Positions 34,138 to 42,813 of a stretch of 64,000 nucleotides of DNA are shown here, piece after piece. How positions within the stretch are numbered: the stretch's first letter is position 1; each line of letters begins with the position of its first letter. A model generated the notes under the pieces. That model saw nothing but the letters and a program-made list of their open reading frames with translations. It made no database searches and had not been told where the DNA came from. The DNA is from Arthrobacter sp. PM3 (GTDB lineage: Bacteria > Actinomycetota > Actinomycetes > Actinomycetales > Micrococcaceae). Both the position numbers and the translations under genes were made by a program. Where the stretch lies: contig NZ_CP022314.1 in NCBI RefSeq assembly GCF_003352915.1, forward strand, positions 469,397-533,396, written 5' to 3'.

Positions 34138-35172
34138 TTACTTGGAGGCGGTGAAAGCAACGGCCTCGTCGAAGAACTCCTTGCCGATCAGCTCGGAGAA
34201 CTGCGGATAGAGGCTCTTGGAGGTGGCCTTGAACTCCTCCAGGCCGGCAGCGCTGAGCTCGTTGACCTTCATGCCCTTGGCGGTGAGTTCGTCCAGCTGC
34301 TTCTTGGACTGCTCTTCGTCGTAGGCGGTCTTGAAAGTCGCCGTTTCGGTCGATGCGTCCGTGAGGGCCTTCTTCTGGTCAGCGGACAGTCCGTCCCACT
34401 TCTTCGATGACAGGGCGAGCACCCAGGCGTCATTGATGTGGTTGGTCAGCGACACGTATTTCTGCACCTCGGAGAACTTATTGGTCCACGGCACCTCGAT
34501 CGGGTTTTCCTGGCCGTTGATCGTTCCGGTCTGCAGGCCCGTGAAGACCTCTGAGAAGGCCATGGTGGTCGGGCTTGCGCCGAGCTTGCCGAAGAAGTCG
34601 GTCCAGAGCGGGTTGCCGGGAACCCGGATCTTCAGGCCCTTCAGGTCTGCGGGCTTCTCGACAGGACGCACCGAGTTGGTGATTTCGCGGCCGGTCCGGG
34701 TGAGGAAGGACAGCGCGACGGTGTCTTTGGCGGCGAGCTTATCCTTCAGAACCTGCCCGGGCTTGCCGGCCAGGAACGCCGCCTCCTCGGTTGTGTCCTT
34801 GAAGAGGTAGGGGATGCTGATGCCATTCATTTCCGGCACCACCGAGGCATACACGGACGTGGAGAGGATCAGGGCGTCGAGCGAGCCGCCCTGCAGGCGC
34901 GTGACGGCGGCGTTCTGGTCCCCGCTGAAGCTTGTGCCGTTCGGGACCACCGTGACGACGACCGATCCGTTGGACGTCTTCTTGACCTGGTCGGCGAAGT
35001 GCTGCGCCGATACTCCCACGGAGGAGGTCAGCGGGTCCGGTATCGAGAGCTGGATCTTGGCAACCGGTGCGCCTCCGGCCGCGCCGGGCGCTCCGGAAGC
35101 GCAGCCGGCCAGGAGCGTGGCGGCCAGCGAGCAGGCCAGCACACCGGTGAGGGCGCGAGTCTTGGATTTCAT
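34138..35172 (-). CDS. TRAP transporter substrate-binding lipoprotein (DctP family)
   Basis: A 344-residue extracytoplasmic binding protein with a lipobox LLAGCASG (Cys 24), so it is anchored on the outside of the membrane. The DctP fold is shown by VSAQHFADQVKKTSNGSVVV, TRTGREITNSVRPVEKPADL, GLKIRVPGNPLWTDFFGKLG and the conserved FTGLQTGTINGQENPIEV. The Arg in RVPGN usually binds the substrate carboxylate, pointing to an organic acid. ATG 35172 with GAAAGG; followed by a hairpin and the permease. Confidence 0.93.
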   Translation of the reverse strand: MKSKTRALTGVLACSLAATLLAGCASGAPGAAGGAPVAKIQLSIPDPLTSSVGVSAQHFADQVKKTSNGSVVVTVVPNGTSFSGDQNAAVTRLQGGSLDALILSTSVYASVVPEMNGISIPYLFKDTTEEAAFLAGKPGQVLKDKLAAKDTVALSFLTRTGREITNSVRPVEKPADLKGLKIRVPGNPLWTDFFGKLGASPTTMAFSEVFTGLQTGTINGQENPIEVPWTNKFSEVQKYVSLTNHINDAWVLALSSKKWDGLSADQKKALTDASTETATFKTAYDEEQSKKQLDELTAKGMKVNELSAAGLEEFKATSKSLYPQFSELIGKEFFDEAVAFTASK

Positions 35173-35255
35173 GTGATGCCTTTCTTCGTTGGAAGGAGTC
35201 TGGTCTCCGGGGGCATGCATTGCACGGGCGCGCCCGGATAAAGGTGCGGAGGGCG

Positions 35256-36608
35256 TCAGACGCTGAGTGCGGATTCCGCGACGAGCGCCTCGGTTTCGCG
35301 GCGGAGTTCGAGGGCCTGCGACAGGGAGTCATCAATGATGACATCGTCCCAGCCAACGATGTCGCCCTTGGCGACATCGTTACGCAGTTCCACGTGATGG
35401 GCCAGGGCAACGGGAAGGGCGCCGGTTGCGACAGAGTGCCTCGCCGAAACGAGCTTGCCCCAGACCGTGTACCCGCCTTCGCCGTCGAGGAATTCACCGG
35501 CTTTGAGGTCCTTCTTCGCCGTCGCGACAACGTCACCGAAGAACCCGACGGGCGAGCCCGTGGCGATCCCGCGAAGGACGGCGTTGGCGATGGACATGTT
35601 CAGTTCCAGGCCTACGTAGTGGTACGGGCGGTACAGGGCGGCATACTGACCGGTGGGGTCGGGGTGCCACGGGTATTCGTTGAAGCAGCCGGAAACGTAG
35701 CCGTTTGTGGCCTTGACGACGACAAACACGCCTTCCTGGGTGTTGTGGGGGATCCAGGTGCCGTCGCGGTTGACACTGGACATGACATCGACGCTGCCTT
35801 CGTGGGCGAGGGCTCCCCCGACGTCGGCCGGGCGGCAGATTGTGGCGATTTCCTCGACGTTTCCTGGCGTGAAGCTCAGCCCGTTGTCGGAGGGCACCAG
35901 CCCAGCGCCGTTGGCGACGGCCGCCATCTCGATCGACGCCTTGGTGCCGTCACGGAACGAGGTGTGCATGTTGGGGTTCAGCTGCCCGGAGTCGGTGAGT
36001 TCCTTGGAGAATTCCCAGTTCTCCCAGACGTTGTCCGGGTTCATCTCGTGATAGTGCTCAAGGTACTTGGCACCCTTACCGGCACAGACGACGTCGAACC
36101 CGCTGGTGCGGGCCCAGTCGACGAGCTCCATGATGAGGGCCGGCTGGTCGCCGTAGGCCATCGAGTACACTACACCGGCCGCTTCCGCGCGCTTGGCCAA
36201 GGCCGGCCCGGCTAGGGCGTCGGCCTCGACGGTGACCATGATGATGTGTTTCTTCGTTTCAATGGCACGCAACGCGTGCTTCACGCCCACGATCGGGTTG
36301 CCCGTTGCTTCCACGATGACGTCAATATCAACATCAAAGAGCTCGTCCGCGCTGGCCACGATTGTCGTGGAGCGGTCCCGAAGGGCGGTGGCGATGTCCG
36401 GTGCGATCTGGTTCTTGGGCCAGCCGACGAGGTCGAAGGCGCCTTCTGCACGCTTGACGTTGATGTCCGCGATGGCGACGACGTGAATGCCCGGGATGTT
36501 GTTGGCTTGGGCAAGGTACATGGTGCCGTAACGGCCAGCCCCGATGAGGCCAACGCGGATGGGGCGACCTTCCTGCTCACGGTCGCTGAGGAGTTTGTGA
36601 AGGTTCAC
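35256..36608 (-). CDS. SAF-domain NAD(P)-dependent oxidoreductase (COG4091, homoserine-dehydrogenase-like)
   Basis: A 450-residue protein: an N-terminal Rossmann domain (IRVGLIGAGRYGTMYLAQAN, about 18-37; DVIVEATGNPIVGVKHALRA) and a C-terminal SAF/antifreeze-like domain near ARHSVATGALPVALAHHVEL. The family is called predicted homoserine dehydrogenase but usually sits with catabolic genes; its substrate is not known. Here it is first of an operon with TRAP transporter genes and a beta-hydroxyacid dehydrogenase, so it likely works on the imported acid. GTG 36608 is the start, with a weak AGAGAG site. Confidence 0.82.
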   Translation of the reverse strand: MNLHKLLSDREQEGRPIRVGLIGAGRYGTMYLAQANNIPGIHVVAIADINVKRAEGAFDLVGWPKNQIAPDIATALRDRSTTIVASADELFDVDIDVIVEATGNPIVGVKHALRAIETKKHIIMVTVEADALAGPALAKRAEAAGVVYSMAYGDQPALIMELVDWARTSGFDVVCAGKGAKYLEHYHEMNPDNVWENWEFSKELTDSGQLNPNMHTSFRDGTKASIEMAAVANGAGLVPSDNGLSFTPGNVEEIATICRPADVGGALAHEGSVDVMSSVNRDGTWIPHNTQEGVFVVVKATNGYVSGCFNEYPWHPDPTGQYAALYRPYHYVGLELNMSIANAVLRGIATGSPVGFFGDVVATAKKDLKAGEFLDGEGGYTVWGKLVSARHSVATGALPVALAHHVELRNDVAKGDIVGWDDVIIDDSLSQALELRRETEALVAESALSV

Positions 36609-36706
36609 TGGAGTCTCTCTGATAGGTGTGCGAAACGAAGAGAGGCCCGCCCGCTGCAGCGGATGGCACAACTTCTTTGTCGCGATGCGGCTGAAAATTT
36701 ACCCGG

Positions 36707-36724
36707 AGTGGAACCGGTTCCACT
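36707..36724. promoter_or_regulatory. Perfect 18-bp palindrome, AGTGGAACCGGTTCCACT
   Basis: It lies midway in the 237-nt divergent gap of the SAF-oxidoreductase/TRAP operon and the lacI gene at 36846. Central CG and length are typical of LacI-family operators, so it is the expected target of that regulator for both directions. Confidence 0.8.
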
Positions 36725-36845
36725 TTTGTACCAGCTGGTGCTAAGCTGTGTCAACGACTCCGGAAAAGTCTGCCGCCAGCTCGGGGCGCGCCAGCCGGAG
36801 GCGCTGTGTACCACTAGTGCAAGGGATTTCCCTCAAGGAGGAGCG

Positions 36846-37880
36846 GTGAAAAAGGCCCCAACCATTCGCGATGTCGCGGCGGCTGCGGGAGTTTCGGTCT
36901 CCGTAGTGTCCCGGGTCCTGAACCCGGATTCCGGCCCCGTGGCACCGGCAAAGCGGCAGGAAGTCCTCCGGGTCATCGACGACCTCGGCTACCGCCCGCG
37001 GGCGGCGGCCCGCGAACTCAGCGCAGGGCACGCCCTCACAATCGGGCTCGTCGTCACCGATCTGTCCAACCCGTTCTTCGCGCGCCTGGCGGACCGCATT
37101 GTCTGGGAGGCCCGCAGCCACGGGGTTCAGGTGGTCCTGATGACCACCCAGGAGGATCCGCATCTGGAGGCGGAGTCCCTCGACACCCTCCTGGACCGGT
37201 CCGTCAGCGGCGTCATCGCCACCCCGACGGGCGGAAACATTGAAAAATGGGCGCGCCTGCAGGACCTGGGCGTGAACGTGGTCTTCGTCGACCGCACCAT
37301 CGAGGAGCTCGGCGACGCCGACGTCGTCAGCATCGAAAACTTCGACTCCGCCCGGCGCTCCACCGAGTACCTGATCGGCCTCGGCCATACCCGGATCGCC
37401 CTCGTCACGGGGCCCCTAAGCACGTCAACCGGCAGGGCAAGGATTGGCGGCTACCGGGCCGCGCATGAAGGCGCGTCCCTCCCGGTTGATCCCCTGCTCA
37501 TCCGCGATGTTCCCTTCCGCGGTGATGCCGGGGGCGATGCGGTAGGCTCACTTCTGGCCATGCCGCAGCCGCCAACCGCCCTCATTGTCGCCAACACGGC
37601 GCAGGTGCAGAGCTCGGTGCGGCGGCTGGTTCAGCGAGGGGTCCGCATTCCGGAAGACCTCTCCGTGATCGTCTTCGATGACAATCCGTGGACAGAACTC
37701 ATGTCGCCGCCGCTGAGCGTGATCCGCCAGCCGCTGGACATGCTCGCCGTTCATGCCCTCGAACTGGTGCTTGGACGCATGCAGGGCAAGCTTCCGGACG
37801 GTGCCCGCCTCATCGAGGTGAAGGCCGATTTCCTGCCGCGTAACAGCTGCGCCCCGCTCGCCCACATTCCTATCCACTAA
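36846..37880 (+). CDS. LacI-family transcriptional regulator of the TRAP operon
   Basis: A 344-residue repressor. Helix-turn-helix IRDVAAAAGVSVSVVSRVLN (about 7-26), linker YRPRAAARELSAGHALTIGL, then effector domain with DLSNPFFARLADRIV, SGVIATPTGG, YLIGLGHTRIALVTGP, ALIVANTAQVQSSV and LSVIVFDDNPWTEL. GTG 36846 follows AAGGAGGAGCG. The palindrome 120 nt upstream and divergent location tie it to the TRAP/oxidoreductase operon. A small monooxygenase-like gene follows by 22 nt. Confidence 0.93.
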   Translation: MKKAPTIRDVAAAAGVSVSVVSRVLNPDSGPVAPAKRQEVLRVIDDLGYRPRAAARELSAGHALTIGLVVTDLSNPFFARLADRIVWEARSHGVQVVLMTTQEDPHLEAESLDTLLDRSVSGVIATPTGGNIEKWARLQDLGVNVVFVDRTIEELGDADVVSIENFDSARRSTEYLIGLGHTRIALVTGPLSTSTGRARIGGYRAAHEGASLPVDPLLIRDVPFRGDAGGDAVGSLLAMPQPPTALIVANTAQVQSSVRRLVQRGVRIPEDLSVIVFDDNPWTELMSPPLSVIRQPLDMLAVHALELVLGRMQGKLPDGARLIEVKADFLPRNSCAPLAHIPIH

Positions 37881-37902
37881 AAACAACCCGCAAAGGAAAA
37901 CC

Positions 37903-38214
37903 ATGCCCGTCGTCGTAACCGCAGCATTCACGCCCAAAGAGGGGGCCTTCGACCAGGTCGTCGCGGCCCTGTCCCCTGCCATCGCCGAGGTGCACGAGGA
38001 GCCAGGCTGCCTGCTTTACGCCATCCATGAATCTCCCGACGGCCGAATCCTCATGATCGAGAAGTGGGAGTCCGCCGAGCTGCTGGACGCCCACGGCGCC
38101 GGCGAGCCGGTCAAGCGCCTCAACGCGTCCCTGGCCGGCCTTCTGGAGCGGCCGGTCGAAGTGATGCGCCACGAGCCGATCCCCGCCGGGACCCCGGGCC
38201 AGGGCGCGCTCTAA
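37903..38214 (+). CDS. Antibiotic-biosynthesis-monooxygenase (ABM) domain protein, putative quinol monooxygenase
   Basis: A 103-residue dimeric alpha-beta barrel protein of the YgiN type: VVTAAFTPKEGAFDQVVAAL, EVHEEPGCLLYAIHESPDG and ILMIEKWESAELLDAHGAGE follow the family pattern closely. Members act as cofactor-free monooxygenases on quinol-like compounds or have unknown roles. It is cotranscribed with the lacI gene and so probably induced with the TRAP operon. Its TAA overlaps the stop of the convergent MBL gene. Confidence 0.88.
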   Translation: MPVVVTAAFTPKEGAFDQVVAALSPAIAEVHEEPGCLLYAIHESPDGRILMIEKWESAELLDAHGAGEPVKRLNASLAGLLERPVEVMRHEPIPAGTPGQGAL

Positions 38215-39137
38215 CCAGCTGCCCCAGTCCGCCGAGTTCCCCCCTCGACGCAGAGGATGAAGCCGGGGAACACGTGCCGGCCGGAGCGCCCGTCCACCTG
38301 ATCGATGGCCCGGCGGATCTGCCGCAGCTGGTCCACCGTCATCTGCAGCGGGGGTTCGTCCGGCTGGTAGGTGGTGAAGATCGGGTAGTCGACGCCGGGC
38401 TCCCGCGACATTTCGATATGGCAGCCCAGGACATGGGTGACGGCGTGTGTAACGCAGAACCCGAGCAGCCGGTCGATGGTGCGGACGAACGCGGGCCAGT
38501 CCTGGATGTAGAGCCGGCCGGGATAGACAGTGTCCCCGGTGAGCAGGAGTCCGGTGCAAGGATCATAGAGCGTGACGGCCGCATCGTGGTGTCCCGGGCT
38601 GGGCCAGCACTTCAGGACCCGGCCGCCCAGATCCACGTGCGCCGGATCGAACGTGCCGTCACCGTCGCCGTTCTTGAACCCGAAGAACTCCCACGCGCGG
38701 TCGCGTTCCGCACCCACCAGCATGGTGTCGGGGCGGTCCGTGAACTGGGGATCGCCCGCGACATGGTCCCCGTGCGGATGGGTATGCAGGACCAGTAGCC
38801 CGTAGCCGTCGCGGGGGTGCGCGGCAAGCCACGCGTCCACCAGCCCGTCGACAACGCGGCGCAGGGGGAAGAAGTCCGCGGACTCCGTGGCCCCGGTGTC
38901 GATCAGCACGGCCCGGGTATTGCCGAAGAGCAGGAACATGAACGGGGCCTCGTAGTTGACGGCCATGTTCTGCCGCAGGATCAGGGTGTGCTCGTTGTAG
39001 GCGTGGACCTGGATGTCGGGGTCCGTGTTGTGCTTGGCGGACTCTGATCCGTGGATCCAGGCGACATTGAGGTCGCCGGTGCGGGGCGTGCCGGCGGTGA
39101 AATCGATGTATGCGTCAGGGTGCATGTGTCGGCTCAC
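38211..39137 (-). CDS. MBL-fold metallo-hydrolase
   Basis: A 308-residue metallo-beta-lactamase-fold hydrolase with the zinc motif LVLHTHPHGDHVAGDPQF, downstream His in WPSPGHHDAAVTLYD, and Asp in LLLTGDTVYPGRLYIQDW. The substrate may be a thioester or ester; the upstream acyl-CoA ligase, overlapped by its start (GTGA), makes a thioester-related role plausible. GTG 39137 is used; ATG 39125 is an alternative. Confidence 0.88.
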   Translation of the reverse strand: MSRHMHPDAYIDFTAGTPRTGDLNVAWIHGSESAKHNTDPDIQVHAYNEHTLILRQNMAVNYEAPFMFLLFGNTRAVLIDTGATESADFFPLRRVVDGLVDAWLAAHPRDGYGLLVLHTHPHGDHVAGDPQFTDRPDTMLVGAERDRAWEFFGFKNGDGDGTFDPAHVDLGGRVLKCWPSPGHHDAAVTLYDPCTGLLLTGDTVYPGRLYIQDWPAFVRTIDRLLGFCVTHAVTHVLGCHIEMSREPGVDYPIFTTYQPDEPPLQMTVDQLRQIRRAIDQVDGRSGRHVFPGFILCVEGGTRRTGAAG

Positions 39138-40822
39138 AGCCCCGGCAGGATCTGGTCCCGGACCTGCTTGCGGAGGATCTTCCCCAGCATCGAACGGGGC
39201 ATGTCATCGATCGCCACGATCCGCCGGGGCACCTTGTACCCGGCGAGATGTTCCCGGCAGTACGTGCGCAGGGCCTCCTCGTCGAGGGTCGCGCCCGGGG
39301 CGAGTTCGACGGCGGCGACCACCATCTCGCCGCCGCGTTCCAGCGGTTTGCCGATCACGGCAGCGTCGGCGACGCCCGGGTGGAGGCGCAGCGCGGCCTC
39401 CACTTCGGTGGGCGAGACGTTGAAGCCGCCGGTGATGATGAGTTCCTTGGCCCGGTCCACGATGGTGGTGAAGCCGTCCGCGTCGACGGTGACGACGTCG
39501 CCGGTGCGCAGCCAGCCGTCCGGGGTGAGCGTTTTCGCGGTTTCCTCGGGGTTGTTCCAGTAGCCCTGGAACACCTGCGGGCCCTTGATGAGCAGCTCCC
39601 CGGGCTGGCCCTGAGGCACTTCCGTGTCCGGGTTGTCGATGTCCACGACTTTCATGAGCGTGGACGGGAAGGGCACCCCGATGGTCCCGGTCCGGCGGGT
39701 GGGGTGGAAGGGGTTGCCCATGGCCACCGGCGAGGACTCGGTCATCCCGTACCCTTCCACCAGGAGCCCGCCGGACACGGATTCCCACAGCTCCACCACG
39801 TGGTCGGGCAGGTTCATGGCCCCGGAAATGCAGTACTTGCAGGACCGCAGCGAAATGCCCTTCTCTTTAGCTGCCATGGCGGTGCGTTCGTAGATCGGCG
39901 GCACCGCGCAGTAGACGGTCGCGGGCGACTTTTTCATCGCAGTGAGGACCAGGTCGGGGTCAAACTTCGGGAACAGCACCAGCAGGCCCTGCTTCCGGAT
40001 GCCGTAGGTGAGGTAGAGCGTCATGCCGAACGCGTGAAACATGGGCAGGATGGCATAAAACACTTCCTTGCCATATTCCGCACCGTGCATCCAGGCCTCA
40101 CCCTGCAGCGCGTTGGCGTACAGATTGAAGTGGGTCAGCATGGCACCTTTGGGCCGGCCGGTGGTGCCCGAGGTGTACTGGATCGCGGCGAGGTCGCCGA
40201 CGGCGGGGCGCGGGTGCGCGGGGTCGATCCGGCCGTGGCCGAGCAGGTCCTTCCACGGCGTGGTGCCGGGCGCCGCCGCGGTCAGTGAGGCGCGCGTGTC
40301 GCGCAGCTTCTTCACCGGCAGGTGCAGGGCCAGCCGCTTGGCGGCCGGGAAAGCGTCCAGGAGGTTGACAGAGACCACGTGGTCGATCTCGACGTCGTCC
40401 GGGAACTCGCGGACGGCGGCCGCGGCCTTGTCCCAGGCGATCACGATCCGCGCCTGGTGGTCCTCGAACTGGTGGCGCAGTTCCCGGGAGGTGTACAGCG
40501 GGTTGTGTTCGACGACGATGGCGCCGAGGCGCAGGACCGCGTAGAACGCGACGACGTGCTGCGGACAGTTCGGCAGGATCAGGGCCACCCGGTCCCCCGC
40601 GCGGACGCCAAGCCGGCGCAGGCCCTCCGCGGCCCGCTCCACCTGTTCGCCGAGCCCGGTGTAGCTGGTGCGGCGGCCGAAGAACTCCAGGGCCGGCGCG
40701 TCCCCGGCCTCGGCCACGGACCGGTCCAGCATGTCCACCAGCGACTCCGTGGGTAGTTCGATCTCCGCCGGGACACCCGGCTGGTAGTTCTTCACCCAGG
40801 GCTTCAGGTCAGTATTCTCCAT
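39134..40822 (-). CDS. AMP-dependent acyl-CoA ligase (long-chain fatty-acid/aromatic-acid type)
   Basis: A 562-residue adenylate-forming enzyme that activates a carboxylic acid with ATP and links it to CoA. Seen: P-loop AIQYTSGTTGRPKGAMLTHF, VEGYGMTESSPVAMGNP, WLRTGDVVTVDADGFTTIVD and the C-terminal lysine region VPRRIVAIDDMPRSMLGKI. Acid specificity cannot be read from sequence; general long-chain type is closest, while the IclR and shikimate-type genes beside it suggest a possible aromatic acid. ATG 40822 and GTG 40828 are possible starts. Confidence 0.92.
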   Translation of the reverse strand: MENTDLKPWVKNYQPGVPAEIELPTESLVDMLDRSVAEAGDAPALEFFGRRTSYTGLGEQVERAAEGLRRLGVRAGDRVALILPNCPQHVVAFYAVLRLGAIVVEHNPLYTSRELRHQFEDHQARIVIAWDKAAAAVREFPDDVEIDHVVSVNLLDAFPAAKRLALHLPVKKLRDTRASLTAAAPGTTPWKDLLGHGRIDPAHPRPAVGDLAAIQYTSGTTGRPKGAMLTHFNLYANALQGEAWMHGAEYGKEVFYAILPMFHAFGMTLYLTYGIRKQGLLVLFPKFDPDLVLTAMKKSPATVYCAVPPIYERTAMAAKEKGISLRSCKYCISGAMNLPDHVVELWESVSGGLLVEGYGMTESSPVAMGNPFHPTRRTGTIGVPFPSTLMKVVDIDNPDTEVPQGQPGELLIKGPQVFQGYWNNPEETAKTLTPDGWLRTGDVVTVDADGFTTIVDRAKELIITGGFNVSPTEVEAALRLHPGVADAAVIGKPLERGGEMVVAAVELAPGATLDEEALRTYCREHLAGYKVPRRIVAIDDMPRSMLGKILRKQVRDQILPGL

Positions 40823-40876
40823 GGCCACATCATGTCGTGAAGTTCGGGCCGGGGCGAATGCGCGCCCCGGGCGCCT

Positions 40877-41674
40877 CTATCCCCGGGACCCTGTCCTGGA
40901 CTCTCCGGCGAGCCGTCCGCCGTAGTCGTTGCCGATCTGCCGCGCCGCGTCCTGCAGGAGCGGCACGACCGACTTTTCGATGTCCTCGGCGGGAGCCCGG
41001 TGCGTCTGCAGGGAAACGTTGATGGCCGCGACGACGTCGTGGCCGCGCCACACGGGCACGGCAACGCCGCGCAGGCCTTCCTCCAGTTCCTGTGACACCA
41101 TCGACCAGCCCTTGGCCCGTGCCGTGTCGATTTCGGCGCGGAGCTGGTCGATGCTTCCGATGGAACGTTCGGTGAACCGCTGCAGGTGGACCGAGTCGAA
41201 GTATGCCTGCAGTTCCGTTTCTGAGAGTGCCCCCAAGAGGACCCGTCCCATCGACGTCGCCCAGGCCGGGAAGCGGGTTCCCACGCTGATGGAGACGCTG
41301 AGCAGCCGCGGTGAGGGTACGCAGGCCACGTAGACCACATCGGTACCGTCGAGGATGCACAGCGAGGTCGTTTCGTTGAGCCGCGCAGCCAGCGACTTCA
41401 GGTGCGGCTCGGCCACTTTCGGGAGTGTCAGGTTCGCCAGGAACGACTGGCCGATGTCCAGCGAGCGGGGTGTCAGCTCGAAATGCGGACCGTCGGCGCG
41501 GAGATAGCCCAGATCCGTCAGGGTCAGCAGGAACCGCCGTGCGGAGGCCCGGGTCATGTCCGCCGTGGTGGCGACCTGGGAGACGGTGAGCCGCGGAGAC
41601 TCCGGAGTGAAGGCGAGCAGGACGTCAAAGGCCTTTTCCACCGACTTCACAAAATACGCCGGTTGCTCCTCCAT
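40877..41674 (-). CDS. IclR-family regulator, PcaR/PobR-like
   Basis: A 265-residue regulator: N-terminal winged helix LTVSQVATTADMTRASARRF (about 29-48) and an IclR effector domain with TSLCILDGTDVVYVACVPSP, GTRFPAWATSMGRVLLGALS and LRGVAVPVWRGHDVVAAINV. The order and spacing fit the subgroup controlling beta-ketoadipate and hydroxybenzoate genes. It lies between the ligase and the shikimate-type dehydrogenase, facing the MHS transporter operator region. ATG 41674 follows GGGAG. Confidence 0.9.
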   Translation of the reverse strand: MEEQPAYFVKSVEKAFDVLLAFTPESPRLTVSQVATTADMTRASARRFLLTLTDLGYLRADGPHFELTPRSLDIGQSFLANLTLPKVAEPHLKSLAARLNETTSLCILDGTDVVYVACVPSPRLLSVSISVGTRFPAWATSMGRVLLGALSETELQAYFDSVHLQRFTERSIGSIDQLRAEIDTARAKGWSMVSQELEEGLRGVAVPVWRGHDVVAAINVSLQTHRAPAEDIEKSVVPLLQDAARQIGNDYGGRLAGESRTGSRG

Positions 41675-41801
41675 GGACTCCCTGTCTCCTTGAACCTGCA
41701 CGGGGACGCGGCAGATGCCGCAGGTCCGCAGGCTTGTGTTCTCGATCATATAGGCGCCGGAGGCGACTGGGGCGCCCGCGACGCCGGAGCCGGGCTGTGT
41801 G

Positions 41802-42638
41802 TCAGCCCTTCGCCTGGATGGCCGCAAGCGTGCGCTGCAGCAGCGCATCCGTCTGGGGAGCCAGGCCCAGGAGCGGGATCATGGCTGCCGCCTGGGCACG
41901 CAGATGGTCCCAGCCGTCGGCATGACGCAGTCCCTGTTCTCTCGCGGCTGCGATGGTTCCGGTCACGTGTCCGGCGTAGACGAAGTCGTACACGAAAGCA
42001 TCCCCGGCCAGTCTGGAACCTCCCCATACCGGTGCGTCCTCGCTCCTTTTTCCAACCGGCGTCGCGTTGACGATCAGTGAAGCCCGGGACGCCTGCTCTT
42101 GGGCGTCCGCCCACGTGGCCGTCTCCGCGTCCATGCCCAACTGCCCGGCGAGCGCGTGCAACTGCCGCGCGGCTTCGGGGTCCCGGTCCGCGACGGTGAC
42201 CCGGCCGGCCAGTCCTTTGAGCGCCACCAGGGCGGCCCGGGCGGCCCCGCCGGCTCCGAGCATGACCACGTGCCGCTGATGCCGCCCGCCGAGCAGCGCG
42301 GCGACGGCGGCAACGTCGGTGTTGTGTGCGGCCAGCATCCCGTCTTTGCGGATGAGCAGGTTGGAGGCGCCGCTGAGCCGGACCGCTTCGCTCACGGTGT
42401 CCGCGGCCCGGGCGGCCCACTGCTTGTGGGGCATGGTCACATTGGCGGCGACGACGTCCGATCCCAGCAGCCGGGCCCGGACCCGGGACATGGGCGCGCC
42501 GCGTGGCACGTCCCAGGCCTCGTAACTCCAGCGCCCGCCGAGTTCTTCGAGGACGGGGTTCCACAGCCCGGGCGACATCGCCCGCGAGGCTTCTGAACCG
42601 ATGAGGAACAGCCGGGAGGCCAGGTTCTGGATGTCCAA
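41802..42638 (-). CDS. Shikimate/quinate dehydrogenase-like enzyme (AroE family)
   Basis: A 278-residue protein with both AroE domains: substrate motif LIGSEASRAMSPGLWNPVLE, catalytic Lys in NVTMPHKQWAARA, catalytic Asp in AAHNTDVAAVAA, and the dinucleotide loop VVMLGAGGAARAALVAL. It interconverts shikimate (or quinate) and its 3-dehydro form. Next to an MHS carrier and a PcaR-like regulator a catabolic role is more likely than the housekeeping aromatic-pathway step, by inference. TTG 42638 was selected because GAAAGG lies eight nucleotides upstream and the family starts a few residues before the LIG motif. Confidence 0.82.
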   Translation of the reverse strand: MDIQNLASRLFLIGSEASRAMSPGLWNPVLEELGGRWSYEAWDVPRGAPMSRVRARLLGSDVVAANVTMPHKQWAARAADTVSEAVRLSGASNLLIRKDGMLAAHNTDVAAVAALLGGRHQRHVVMLGAGGAARAALVALKGLAGRVTVADRDPEAARQLHALAGQLGMDAETATWADAQEQASRASLIVNATPVGKRSEDAPVWGGSRLAGDAFVYDFVYAGHVTGTIAAAREQGLRHADGWDHLRAQAAAMIPLLGLAPQTDALLQRTLAAIQAKG

Positions 42639-42707
42639 GGTGCCGCCTTTCAGGGTGGTGGACCGCAGGGCCAAGCAAGAAGGCGTTGTGAGGCACCTCA
42701 CCCTGCA

Positions 42708-42746
42708 GTATGCTATTCCATAGTCGCATACCGCACAGCTGTACGG
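42708..42746. promoter_or_regulatory. Inverted repeats in the aroE-like/MHS divergent region
   Basis: Two dyads: GTATGC (42708-42713) with GCATAC (42726-42731), 12 nt apart, and an imperfect 16-bp palindrome around CCGCACAGCTGTACGG (42731-42746). They sit midway between the divergent starts and are good candidates for binding by the IclR protein encoded at 40877. Confidence 0.55.
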
Positions 42747-42813
42747 AATGCGCACAAATCAAACCGCTCCCCATCTTCAAACCACCGTCTTTCAGTGCGG
42801 AAGGACCAGCACC

